From Oxalicibacterium flavum (GTDB taxonomy: Bacteria > Pseudomonadota > Gammaproteobacteria > Burkholderiales > Burkholderiaceae_D), in contig NZ_BMCG01000003.1 of assembly GCF_014635065.1 (NCBI RefSeq), positions 434,001 to 498,000 of the forward strand: a stretch of 64,000 nt of DNA, read 5' to 3'. Position numbers and translations under genes: made by a program. This document shows, piece by piece, positions 17,541 through 25,840 of this stretch. The first letter of the stretch is position 1. Each line of letters starts with the position of its first letter. The notes below the pieces were generated by a model. It saw nothing but the letters and a program-made list of their open reading frames with translations. It searched no databases and was not told where the DNA came from.

Positions 17541-18899
17541 TCAGCGATGCGGGGTTGGCGCTGCCTGCTTGCGTGTCTGCTTCTGCTCGTACATGGCGGC
17601 ATCGGCGTGATCGAGCAGGCTTTGTTCATTCTCGCCATGCTGCGGATAATGCGCGACGCCGATGCTGGGCACGATGTGCAGCCGATGCGATTCCAGCTGC
17701 ACCGGCTGATGGAAGGCGGCATGAATCTTGTCCGCAATAACGGCTGCGTATTCCGCCTGTTGCATGCTTTCGATGAGGATCACGAACTCGTCGCCGCCGA
17801 CACGCGCCACGGTATCGGATTCGCGCACGCATTGCTGCAGGCGCTGCGCAACCTCCTTCAACAGTTGATCGCCGGCGGTATGGCCGTAGGTATCGTTGAC
17901 TTCCTTGAATCGATCCAGATCGAGGTAAAGCACGGCCATCATTTCCTGCTGCCGCCGCGCGCGTGCCAGAGCGGTCCTCAGGCGGTCGAACAGCAGGCCG
18001 CGATTGGGCAGGTCGGTGAGCGGATCGTACTGCGAGGCGTGCTGCAGGCGCGCAAAGAGCTGCTTGCGCTCGACGGCGGTGGCGATCTGGGTGGAGACGA
18101 AGCGCACCAGTTCCTTGTCGTGTTCGGTGTAATGGACGCCATCGGCATAGCTGCGCAGGAAGAGCGCGCCGATGACGCCGCTTTGCGTGGTCAGCGGCGC
18201 AGCCAGCCAGCATAGCGAGAGCCGGTTGCCGACCGCCTGCAATTCCGGCGGCAGCGGCGCGTTCTCTTCGGTGCAGGCCAGCAGAGGCTGGCGGGAACTG
18301 ACGATGTCGGCGTACAGCCGCTCGGCCGAGGTTCGCAGCAGTTCGGCAGGTTGTCCGTACTGGTCGATGTGATAGGCAAAGTCCAGCGTCTGCCTTTCCG
18401 TATCGTGCAGGGCGATGGAAACGTTCTCGGCCGGCAGCAGGGTGCCGATGACGCCGTGCATGCGCTCGAACAGATCGGGCAATCCGCTGGCGACGTGGGC
18501 GGCTTCGGAAATGGCGTACAGCGCCGAGCGCAGGGTTTCGGCCTTCTTGCGGGCGGTAATGTCGCGTGCCACCGCGATGCGCACCTGCTCATCGACCGAC
18601 CAGCGCGCCGACCACATGATGTGCACCACCTCGCCGTCCTTGCGAAGATAACGGTTTTCCACGTTGATTCTGGCGTTGCCGGCCATGATGTCATCGGCGA
18701 TTGCAAGCGTTTCGGCGCGATCATCCGGATGAACCAGATCGATCATCGGCTTTCCGATGACCTCGTTCGGCGCATAGCCGAAGATGCGCTCAAAGGCGGT
18801 GCTGACATAAACGAAGCGGCCGTCGATATCGACGACGCAGATGGCATCTGGAAGAAGGTCCAGAAAACCGGAGGCCGGGATGGTGAATTTGTTTTCCAT
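17541..18899 (-). CDS. PAS-GAF-GGDEF diguanylate cyclase
   Basis: The 452-residue cytoplasmic protein has a PAS domain (about residues 8-118; PDAICVVDIDGRFVYVSTAFERIFGY), a GAF domain (about 130-280) and a GGDEF domain (about 290-452). The active site GGDEF at 368-372 is intact. An inhibitory I-site RESD stands at 359-362, exactly five residues upstream. So it should make c-di-GMP from two GTP and be inhibited by its product. The PAS-GAF input may sense redox, ligand or light; no heme or flavin Cys motif is obvious. There is no EAL domain. Confidence 0.92.
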   Translation of the reverse strand: MENKFTIPASGFLDLLPDAICVVDIDGRFVYVSTAFERIFGYAPNEVIGKPMIDLVHPDDRAETLAIADDIMAGNARINVENRYLRKDGEVVHIMWSARWSVDEQVRIAVARDITARKKAETLRSALYAISEAAHVASGLPDLFERMHGVIGTLLPAENVSIALHDTERQTLDFAYHIDQYGQPAELLRTSAERLYADIVSSRQPLLACTEENAPLPPELQAVGNRLSLCWLAAPLTTQSGVIGALFLRSYADGVHYTEHDKELVRFVSTQIATAVERKQLFARLQHASQYDPLTDLPNRGLLFDRLRTALARARRQQEMMAVLYLDLDRFKEVNDTYGHTAGDQLLKEVAQRLQQCVRESDTVARVGGDEFVILIESMQQAEYAAVIADKIHAAFHQPVQLESHRLHIVPSIGVAHYPQHGENEQSLLDHADAAMYEQKQTRKQAAPTPHR

Positions 18900-18970
18900 G
18901 GGACATGGATACTATTCGATTGCGGCCGTGTCTGTCGGGGAGTGAATTCTTCTCTCCCGGCAGGCTGTTT

Positions 18971-19186
18971 CTATTTGAAGGTCTTCTTCACGCGTTCGTT
19001 GCGCGTTTTTTCAAGCTGCTCGTGTGCCTTGCGCTTGTCGCGGCCGAGCATGCGTTCAATGTATTCGAACCAGAGGAAGGCAAGCACGAACAGGGCAACG
19101 ATCCACCACCACGACATGGCGGCAAACGGGCCGACCTCAAAGTACTTCAATCCTGACAGCAGGACGATGGCGATGATCAGCGGCAC
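18971..19186 (-). CDS. small Trp-rich membrane protein (TIGR04438 type)
   Basis: The 71-residue protein starts with GTG at 19186, preceded by GGAGAAG. It runs PLIIAIVLLSGLKYFEVGPFAAMSWWWIVALFVLAFLWFEYIERMLG, followed by a Lys/Arg-rich tail. Two closely spaced hydrophobic helices and a basic cytoplasmic end are visible. This matches a small family of Trp-rich proteins of Burkholderiales with unknown role. A longer ORF was rejected because its added N-terminus has no membrane-like or conserved sequence. Confidence 0.75.
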   Translation of the reverse strand: MPLIIAIVLLSGLKYFEVGPFAAMSWWWIVALFVLAFLWFEYIERMLGRDKRKAHEQLEKTRNERVKKTFK

Positions 19187-19267
19187 GATGGCTTCTCCCT
19201 TTGGCGTAATGCCTTTTTTGATCAGAATAGGAGAAAAGGGAAGGGTGGTCAATGCGATCGAGAAAGA

Positions 19268-19299
19268 GAAAACGGGCCGGAAATACCGGCCCGTTTTCT
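19268..19299 (-). terminator. Rho-independent terminator for TonB receptor
   Basis: GAAAACGGGCCGG / CCGGCCCGTTTTC pairs around AAATA. On the minus strand it follows the receptor gene (end at 19388) by about 90 bases. Confidence 0.75.
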
Positions 19300-19387
19300 G
19301 TGTGGCTGACACTGTCCCTACGTGATTCGTTAGTGTCGCAGTCGCAGGAGGACCGGCCGGCACTCCTGGACGTTGAAGGCGGATGAA

Positions 19388-21772
19388 TCAGAAATCGACC
19401 GTGGCTGAAAGAAGGAAGGTGCGAGGTGTACCCAGGTCGGCGTTGCCGCTTGTATTGATGGCCCAGTAGGCCTTGTCGAATGCGTTTTCCAGCGTGGCAC
19501 GGAAGACGGCGGTTTTGCCTCCCAGGCGCGTGTGATAGCGCAGCCCGAGATCGGTACGCGTCCAGCCAGGCGCGCGAATCTTGTTGGCGATATCGACAAA
19601 TGAAGAACTGGTGTGGACTGCTCCTGCGGTCAGGGTCAGTCCCGGAAGACTAGGGAAATCCCATTCCGCGCCCAAGTTGGCGGATACCTTGGATGTGCCG
19701 ATGGCCCGGTTTCCCTCGTTGGCTCCAGTCGGTGTTTCGGTCAGCTCGGCATTCAGAAGCGTGACCCCGCCGAGAAGGCGTGTACCGCGGGTTACTTCGC
19801 CAAAGGCAGAAATTTCCAGACCGCGATTACGTTGTTCGCCATTGATGGCAAAGATGTTATCCGCTCCCAGGGCGGCGCTTGGACGGTTGATCTGGAACAG
19901 GCTCACGGTGGTCGCAAAATTGCCCAGATCGTATTTGACGCCGACTTCATACTGTTTTGCCTTGTAGGGCGGGAAGACCTCGCCGGCGTTGGATGCCGTA
20001 TCGGGAGCCGCCTGCCCCTGGCTCAGTCCCTCGACGTAGTTGGCGTAAAGGGAGACGTCTTTCCAAGGTTTGACGACCACACCGGCGAACGGCGTGGTGG
20101 CCGATTCGTCGTAGCTGGAAGTCTGTGCGCCGGTCGTGGAGTTGTAGTTTCGCGTCTTGACGCTTTGCCGGCGAACGCCCAGGGTCAGCAGTACGCGGTC
20201 GTCCGCGAAGGACAGCGTGTCTGCGAGCGCGATGCTGGGAAGTTCGACGTCGGACGTCTTGCCGGGTGCCGGTGCGGGCGAGACGGTTGGAACCGGATAA
20301 TGAATCGGGTGGTAGATGTTTGAAACCATGCCGCCTACGGCGCTGCCGAAGCCCCATCCGGTGTCACGTTTCAGACTGCTGGCATTCAACGACCAATTGT
20401 GCCCGATGCGACCGGTCTGAAACTGACCACGCAGGCCGGCATCCGCCGCGACAGTCTCCAGGAAAAATTCGGCCCTGCCCACACGGTCAAGCCTGGTGTC
20501 GCCATCGGCATTCAAGAGACTCACGTTGCCGCCTATGGCGTCTTTCCCGCTATAAATGCCCTTGGCGCGTCCAATGCTGAACCATGCTGTCAGATCGTGA
20601 GAAAAATCGTATTCGGCCCGGGCCATGATCGTCTTATCGGAATTTCGCAATACTGCCCAGGGTTGGTCGAGATTGTGTTTGCCGTTTGGCGCGGCGGGCA
20701 GGGCTCCCGCCGCCGCAATGTTGTTTAGGCCACCCCGCGCGCCATGCTGGCGGGTATGTTGATCGATGGCGTCCAGCGAGACACGCAACCTGTCGGAGCG
20801 ATAGTCCAGCCCCAGCGATGCTAGCCAGCGGTGCTCGTCCTGACCATTGCGGGCCGTATCGCCCTTGCGCCAGGCGCCGTTGAATCGGATACCCCACTCT
20901 TTGTCTGCGCCGAATCGGCGACCGATATCCGCGTGCAGGCCCAGTCGGGAATCGGCCAGGTAACTGGTAGTCAGGCGTGTCAACGGTTCGTCATGCGCAT
21001 GCTTGGTCTGAAGGTTGATGGCGCCGCCGGTGCTACCGCTGGGCATCATGCCGCTCAGCATGGCGCTTGGCCCTTTAAGGACTTCTGCCCGTTCGACAAA
21101 TTCCGTGGAGCTGCGGTACTGTGCGACCAGCCCGGGCAGGCCGTTGAGAACGTAATCACTGCCCGAAGTCAGGCTGAACCCGCGTATCTGCGTACTTTCC
21201 GTGGAGCTTGTGTCGCCGCCGCCGATCCGGACCGACGGGTCGTTTCGTGCCAGAAATTCGCCTACCGTGCGTGGTTGCTGATCTTCGATGGTTTGAGCCG
21301 TATAACTGGCGATGCTCAGTGGCGTATCCATGAAATCCTGATTGCCGAGCAGCCCCACTCTTCCGCCGCGCGCCACCTGTCCGCCGGCGTAGGCTGGCGG
21401 CAGATCGTTTGCCGTCGCAGGCGCGGTTACATCGACCTGCGGCAGCACGTTCTCGCCACTTGCATCGCCGTCACGGACGACGGAAAACGAACGCTCGTCG
21501 ATGGCGCGCACCTTTAGCGACGAGCCTTGCAGCAGTTGTGCCAGCGCCTCGCGCACGGTCATGCTGCCCTTGACGGCGGGCGCGCTCTTGCCGGTCGTGA
21601 TGTCGCTGACGAACAGGATCTGGGCGCCGGTCTGGCGCGCCAGCGCATTGAGCGCCTGGTGCAGCGGTTGCGGCGCAATATCGACCGCGACCGGCCCGGT
21701 CTGCGCCAGTGCGGCGGCCGACAGCGCGATGCCGGCGGCGAGGATGGTCAAACGGGTTTTCAGCTTCTTCAT
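19388..21772 (-). CDS. TonB-dependent siderophore receptor with STN signalling domain
   Basis: This 794-residue outer-membrane protein has a signal peptide (ALSAAALA, cleaved near residue 23). An STN domain follows (about residues 30-90), which passes a ligand signal to FecR. Next come a plug (about 150-260, with QIRGFSLTSGSDYVLNGLPG) and a 22-strand barrel ending in Phe (LSATVDF). FecA- and FpvA-type receptors of this kind take up ferric siderophores and start a cell-surface signalling cascade. It lies downstream of the sigma/FecR pair on the same strand, about 90 bases away. Confidence 0.93.
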   Translation of the reverse strand: MKKLKTRLTILAAGIALSAAALAQTGPVAVDIAPQPLHQALNALARQTGAQILFVSDITTGKSAPAVKGSMTVREALAQLLQGSSLKVRAIDERSFSVVRDGDASGENVLPQVDVTAPATANDLPPAYAGGQVARGGRVGLLGNQDFMDTPLSIASYTAQTIEDQQPRTVGEFLARNDPSVRIGGGDTSSTESTQIRGFSLTSGSDYVLNGLPGLVAQYRSSTEFVERAEVLKGPSAMLSGMMPSGSTGGAINLQTKHAHDEPLTRLTTSYLADSRLGLHADIGRRFGADKEWGIRFNGAWRKGDTARNGQDEHRWLASLGLDYRSDRLRVSLDAIDQHTRQHGARGGLNNIAAAGALPAAPNGKHNLDQPWAVLRNSDKTIMARAEYDFSHDLTAWFSIGRAKGIYSGKDAIGGNVSLLNADGDTRLDRVGRAEFFLETVAADAGLRGQFQTGRIGHNWSLNASSLKRDTGWGFGSAVGGMVSNIYHPIHYPVPTVSPAPAPGKTSDVELPSIALADTLSFADDRVLLTLGVRRQSVKTRNYNSTTGAQTSSYDESATTPFAGVVVKPWKDVSLYANYVEGLSQGQAAPDTASNAGEVFPPYKAKQYEVGVKYDLGNFATTVSLFQINRPSAALGADNIFAINGEQRNRGLEISAFGEVTRGTRLLGGVTLLNAELTETPTGANEGNRAIGTSKVSANLGAEWDFPSLPGLTLTAGAVHTSSSFVDIANKIRAPGWTRTDLGLRYHTRLGGKTAVFRATLENAFDKAYWAINTSGNADLGTPRTFLLSATVDF

Positions 21773-21865
21773 GCAATGTCTCCGGGAAAAGATATCAACA
21801 GTGAAGAAGCCGAGTCAGCAGGGGGAGATGTACACCTTGCCCTGAAAATTTTTTATGGTGAGTGA

Positions 21866-22756
21866 TTATTTAAGGTCGTCCGCCTTCGGCACGATCTGCG
21901 TGCGGCCGTCGGCATGGTGCTGGATGGCGACCGGCGCCAGTGTCGGCAGTTGGTCGAGCAGCCGTTCGATGTTGTCGATGTCGAACTGGCCGCTGATGCG
22001 CAGGCTTTCCAGGGAAGGGGCGACCTCGATGGGCTGAGCGCGGTAGCGGCGCAGTTCGGCAGCCATGTCGCGCAGCGGCGTGCGGTCGAAATAGAGTTTG
22101 CCGTGACGCCAGCCGGTCGCCAGTTCCGCATCGACGGTGTGCGGCAAGCCGGCACCGGCAAGGCCGGTTTCCAGCGTTTGGCCGGCATGGAGCACCTGTT
22201 TGTGTGCGCCGTCCGTATCCGCCGAGACTTCCACGCTGCCCTCCAGCACCGTGACGGCAGCTCCCTGCTGCGTATTGCGCACGTTGAAGATGGTGCCGAT
22301 ATCGACCACGCGCGTGCGATTGGCATGCACGACGAAGTTGCGCAGGCGTGGATGAGATGCGGTGAACGATGCTTCGCCCTGTTCCAGGTAGAAATGGCGA
22401 GAACGAAGATGATGCGCGACGCGCAGCGACGAATCCGTATTGAGCGCGATCTCGCTGCCGTCGTGCAGCGTCAGCGTGTGGCGCTCGCCGACGGCGGAGA
22501 CGATGTGTTCGTTGTAATAGACGGGGTCCAGCCACAGCAGGCCGCATATGGCCAGCATCGCTACCGAGGACGCCGCGATCTTTCTGTTGCGCTTGCGGGT
22601 GTTGGCGCGTGCGGTGATTTCTTCCACGCCGGGCAGACGCGCCCGCAGACCATCCTCGAACATCATGAGCAGTTCGTCGTCCAGTGTGGTGGCCTGGGTC
22701 AGCTTGCCGTCGGACGAGGCGACCGGCCGGGTGTTGCGCGGCGGTTTGGGCGGCAT
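21866..22756 (-). CDS. fecR: FecR-family anti-sigma/transducer
   Basis: The 296-residue protein has a cytoplasmic N-terminus, one membrane helix (about residues 61-79, AASSVAMLAICGLLWLD) and a periplasmic FecR domain (ERHTLTLHDGSEIALNTDSSLRV, about 90-112). The C-terminal part has an STN-like fold. It relays the receptor signal to the sigma factor. The ATG at 22756 was chosen, which overlaps the sigma gene by 58 bases. A longer form would begin inside sigma coding sequence with a low-complexity Arg-rich stretch. Confidence 0.8.
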   Translation of the reverse strand: MPPKPPRNTRPVASSDGKLTQATTLDDELLMMFEDGLRARLPGVEEITARANTRKRNRKIAASSVAMLAICGLLWLDPVYYNEHIVSAVGERHTLTLHDGSEIALNTDSSLRVAHHLRSRHFYLEQGEASFTASHPRLRNFVVHANRTRVVDIGTIFNVRNTQQGAAVTVLEGSVEVSADTDGAHKQVLHAGQTLETGLAGAGLPHTVDAELATGWRHGKLYFDRTPLRDMAAELRRYRAQPIEVAPSLESLRISGQFDIDNIERLLDQLPTLAPVAIQHHADGRTQIVPKADDLK

Positions 22757-23340
22757 CGCCAGCCTGCGTGCATGACGGGCGCGAGACCGGCTGCGGCACG
22801 CGCCATGTGCCGGGCGACCATGCCGCGCGAGATGCCAAGACGGCTTGCGACTTCGGCCTGCGGCAGGTGATAGAGCTTGTGCAGGATGAAGACGTCGCGG
22901 CAGCATTCGGGCAGCGCACGCACGGCTTCCAGCAAGGCTTGCTGTTTCTGCTGGAAGGCGACGGCAAGCTCCGCCTGCGACAGCGGTGAATGGATTGCGG
23001 AACTTTCCGGCAGTTCGGGCAGATGCTGTACGATGCCGCTGCGCGTTTTTTCAACGCGGTAGCGGTCGATTGCCAGCTGTGTCGAGACATGGCGCAGGAA
23101 GGCGGTGGGTGTGCGCACGTCCTGTGGCGGCTTTTCGAGCAGTTGCACGCAGACGTCCTGCATGACTTCGGTCGCGAATCCCTTGTCGCCAAAGCGGCGG
23201 CGCACATGATCGACCAGATCGTCGTAATGACGGACGAATTCGTCGATGAGAGAGACGTCGGATGGTTTGCTGAACACTGCGCGGACTCGAGAAGAAGGCT
23301 TGGAACCAGGCGGCAGGTGAACGACCATTGCGCTTGGCAT
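22699..23340 (-). CDS. fecI: ECF sigma factor, FecI-like
   Basis: The 213-residue protein has sigma region 2 (DEFVRHYDDLVDHVRRRFGDKGFATEVMQDVCVQL, about residues 34-68) and region 4 (CCRDVFILHKLYHLPQAEVASRLGISRGMVARHMARA). FecI-type ECF sigmas turn on TonB receptor genes when the matching siderophore binds. The ATG at 23340 was taken as start. A second ATG at 23328 is also possible. A TTG-start extension was rejected because it adds one codon. A Fur box overlaps the promoter. The Arg/Pro-rich tail (residues 190-213) may be a read-through into the FecR overlap. Confidence 0.85.
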   Translation of the reverse strand: MPSAMVVHLPPGSKPSSRVRAVFSKPSDVSLIDEFVRHYDDLVDHVRRRFGDKGFATEVMQDVCVQLLEKPPQDVRTPTAFLRHVSTQLAIDRYRVEKTRSGIVQHLPELPESSAIHSPLSQAELAVAFQQKQQALLEAVRALPECCRDVFILHKLYHLPQAEVASRLGISRGMVARHMARAAAGLAPVMHAGWRCRPNRRATPGRSPRPTAS

Positions 23341-23341
23341 C

Positions 23342-23362
23342 AAATGATAATGCGTATCATTT
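23342..23362. promoter_or_regulatory. Fur box over the sigma factor promoter
   Basis: AAATGATA-N5-TATCATTT, an 8-bp inverted repeat of the Fur type, lies immediately upstream of the sigma factor start codon. It overlaps a TTGCTA-N16-TATAAA minus-strand promoter. Fur with Fe2+ would block the whole iron cassette when iron is plentiful. Confidence 0.8.
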
Positions 23363-23577
23363 TATAAGCAGGGAATGAAGGGTAGCAAGCAAAGGTGAAA
23401 GATGTGTTGCCGTAATCGCACATTGCATCTGTATTGCCCATGCGGTTTTTGTGAGCAAAGGTAACGCCGGCTTGTGACGAACGGAGACGATGGCATATTG
23501 TCCTAGCCAAGGTTCGGCAGTCGGTTTGCCGAATCAAACACGGTAGAATACCCGTGGTCAACTGCATGGAGAGAAGT

Positions 23578-23886
23578 ATGAAGCGTTCGTTGTTGCTCTG
23601 TCTGCTGATCGGTGCCGGTGTGTCGAACATCGCGCTGGCGGACGCCAATCTTGCGCGCTCCAAGAATTGCATGGCCTGCCACGCCGTTGGTAACAAGGTG
23701 CTGGGTCCGTCGTTCAAGGATATCGCGACGCGCTACAAGGGTCAGAAGGGCGCGGAAGACAAGCTCGCGCAGAAGATCACCAAGGGCGGTAGCGGCACCT
23801 GGGGTGCGGTTCCCATGCCCGCCAATACGCAGGTCAGCGACGCCGAGGCGCGCCGGCTTGTGCAATGGATCATGACGTTGAACTGA
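23578..23886 (+). CDS. class I cytochrome c (c551/c552-like)
   Basis: The 102-residue precursor has a signal peptide (MKRSLLLCLLIGAGVSNIALA, cut at about residue 21). A single heme site CMACH follows (about residues 31-35), with a distal Met in a GAVPMPANTQVS loop (about residue 80). Mature size is about 80 residues, as expected for small periplasmic electron carriers. The ATG at 23578 has a GGAGAG ribosome-binding site; the ORF upstream adds no conserved sequence. It is a single-gene unit with its own terminator. Confidence 0.9.
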   Translation: MKRSLLLCLLIGAGVSNIALADANLARSKNCMACHAVGNKVLGPSFKDIATRYKGQKGAEDKLAQKITKGGSGTWGAVPMPANTQVSDAEARRLVQWIMTLN

Positions 23887-23918
23887 TTTCTGCCGGTGTG
23901 CCTGTTCGGCATCCAATA

Positions 23919-23950
23919 AAAAAAGCGCTTCGATCGAAGCGCTTTTTTAT
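23919..23950. terminator. bidirectional terminator
   Basis: A perfect palindrome with core AAGCGCTTCGATCGAAGCGC is flanked by A and T runs between the convergent cytochrome and branched-chain binding protein genes. Confidence 0.88.
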
Positions 23951-23967
23951 TTTTCCGATTCCGGTTT

Positions 23968-25107
23968 TTACTTGGTCACCGTCAGCAGTTCGCGTTTGCC
24001 GTTGCGGTAGGTGTAGAGCGTCAGCAGGCCATCCTTGATGTCGCCGTGTTCATCGAAGGCGATGGTGCCGGTCACGCCCGGGTAATTGCTCTTCGTCAGT
24101 TCCGGCAGGTATTTGGCCGGATCGGTGGAATTGGCACGTTTCATCGCGTCAACCACGGTAAAGGTGGCGTCGTAGGCATAGGCGGCGGTATAGACCACGT
24201 CGATGCCGAAGCGCTTCTTGTACTTGGCGCGGAAATCGTCAACGGCCTTGCGGCGTTCTTCCGGTACGCCGCCGGCTTCGGCGCAGACCACCTGATCGTC
24301 GCCGAGCGCGGTGCCTGCCAGGCCGGGCAGCGAGCCGGTGCAGATGCCGTCACCGCCCATGAACTTGGCATTGATGCCGAGCTGGCGCATCTGGCGGATC
24401 ATCGGCCCGCCGACTGCATCCATGCCGCCAAAGAAGATGATGTCGGGCTTGCGCGACTTGATGGAGGTCAGGATGGCGTTGAAGTCGGTCGCCTTGTTGT
24501 TGGTGTACTGGGTGGCGACGATCTGGCCGCCGGCTGCCTTGACGGCCTTGGCGAACTGGTCGGCCACACCCTGGCCGTAGGCGGTGCGGTCGTCGATGAT
24601 GGCGAAGGTCTTGCCGCCCATGGTCTTGACGGCGTACTGGCCGAGCGTGCCGCCGAGCTGGGCATCATTGGCAACCAGGCGGAAGGTGGTCTTGAACTTC
24701 TGCTGCGTATATTTGGGATTGGTGGCCGAAGGCGAGAGTTGTGGAATGCCGGCGTTGGCATAGATGCGCGAGGCCGGGATGGTGGTGCCGGAGTTCAGAT
24801 GGCCGATCACGGCGGACACGCGCGCATCCACCAGCTTGGTGGCGGCGTTGGTGGCCTGGCGCGGGTCGGCCGCATCGTCCTCGGCCAGCAGTTGCAGCTT
24901 GATCTTCTTGCCGTCGATGACGAGGCCCTTGGCATTGATGTCCTCGACCGCGAGGCGCGTGCCGTTTTCATTGTCCTTGCCCATGTGCGAATCGGAGCCC
25001 GTGGTCGGGGCGACGCTGCCGATGCGCACGATCTGTTCCTGCGCCGATGCGGTTCCTGCAAGCGCAAGAGCCAGCGCACCTGCCAGCGAAATCATCTTGA
25101 ACTGCAT
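23968..25107 (-). CDS. branched-chain amino acid ABC transporter substrate-binding protein
   Basis: The 379-residue precursor has a signal peptide (GALALALAGTASAQ, cut at about residue 22) and a Leu/Ile/Val-binding-type fold. Family regions IVRIGSVAPTTGSDSHMGKDNENG and VVDAMKRANSTDP are present. LivJ/LivK proteins deliver amino acids or related ligands to the LivHMGF permease. No permease genes are linked here. It is divergent from an Lrp-family regulator 155 bases away, a regulator class that often responds to leucine. Confidence 0.9.
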   Translation of the reverse strand: MQFKMISLAGALALALAGTASAQEQIVRIGSVAPTTGSDSHMGKDNENGTRLAVEDINAKGLVIDGKKIKLQLLAEDDAADPRQATNAATKLVDARVSAVIGHLNSGTTIPASRIYANAGIPQLSPSATNPKYTQQKFKTTFRLVANDAQLGGTLGQYAVKTMGGKTFAIIDDRTAYGQGVADQFAKAVKAAGGQIVATQYTNNKATDFNAILTSIKSRKPDIIFFGGMDAVGGPMIRQMRQLGINAKFMGGDGICTGSLPGLAGTALGDDQVVCAEAGGVPEERRKAVDDFRAKYKKRFGIDVVYTAAYAYDATFTVVDAMKRANSTDPAKYLPELTKSNYPGVTGTIAFDEHGDIKDGLLTLYTYRNGKRELLTVTK

Positions 25108-25186
25108 ATATTTCTCTCCTGAGGATTGTCAAAAACGGGCGTAACTGCAACACTCCAGCATTCAGCCTACGCAGCAAGCAACAATT

Positions 25187-25203
25187 GGTCCATAAGCTGG
25201 ACC
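25187..25203. promoter_or_regulatory. inverted repeat between livJ-like and lrp genes
   Basis: GGTCC-N7-GGACC lies in the divergent intergenic region, about 60 bases before the Lrp-type start codon. Palindromes in such positions are often bound by the Lrp/AsnC protein. Confidence 0.4.
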
Positions 25204-25262
25204 TTACAGCATTCAAAAAGCGACGCAAAGCATTTTGCACTGTTTTTACAGCCCGGGACGCC

Positions 25263-25778
25263 ATGCCAAAATTCCATACGCTCGACAAGGTCGATCGCCG
25301 CCTTTTGAACCTGTTGCAGAAGAATAACCAGATTTCCACGCGTGAACTCGCCGAGGCGGTGCACATCTCGCAGCCGACCTGTCTGCGCCGTATCCGCGAC
25401 ATGCGCGAGGCCGGCATCATTAGCGCCGATGTCGCCATGGTTGACCCGTTCGCGCTCGGCTACGGCATGCTGGCCTTTCTCGAAGTCTCGCTCGAAAACC
25501 AGTCCGACGAACGCATGCAGGAGTTCGAGGAACGCATGCAGCAGGAGGCCGAGGTCATGCAATGCTATTTCGTCTCGGGCGACTTCGATTATTTCCTGGT
25601 GGTGCACGTGGTTGACATGGATGCCTATTACCAGTTCGTGCGGCGCGCGATTTCCGGTTCGGGCAACGTGCGGCATTTCCAGTCGCGCTTTCCGATGAAG
25701 CGGGCCAAGTTCGACACGCGCATCGCCTTCGACGAAAAGGTGATGGCGGTCGATGTGCGCGTATCGAAACGACGCTAG
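25263..25778 (+). CDS. Lrp/AsnC-family regulator
   Basis: The 171-residue protein has an N-terminal HTH (LDKVDRRLLNLLQKNNQISTRELAEAVHISQPTCLRRIRDM, residues 6-46). A RAM effector domain follows (about residues 70-150; ending VVHVVDMDAYYQFVRRAI). It controls metabolism in response to amino acids. Its neighbours suggest targets: the branched-chain binding protein upstream and D-amino acid dehydrogenase downstream. The ATG at 25263 was chosen; the longer ORF adds a poorly conserved basic N-terminus. Confidence 0.88.
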   Translation: MPKFHTLDKVDRRLLNLLQKNNQISTRELAEAVHISQPTCLRRIRDMREAGIISADVAMVDPFALGYGMLAFLEVSLENQSDERMQEFEERMQQEAEVMQCYFVSGDFDYFLVVHVVDMDAYYQFVRRAISGSGNVRHFQSRFPMKRAKFDTRIAFDEKVMAVDVRVSKRR

Positions 25779-25795
25779 AAAGCGACGCACAAACA

Positions 25796-25825
25796 AAAAC
25801 GGATGCCATGTCGGCATCCGTTCTT
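25796..25825. terminator. terminator between lrp and dadA
   Basis: ACGGATGCC / GGCATCCGT pairs around ATGTC. It has an A-rich lead on the left and serves the convergent pair; the T run on the minus strand is the stronger. Confidence 0.7.
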
Positions 25826-25840
25826 CATTCCAGAAAGCAT

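Noticed and set aside
16434-18215. A 593-codon plus-strand frame across the unknown protein and GGDEF genes
   Set aside because: It spans two real minus-strand genes and an intergenic gap and has no domain of its own.
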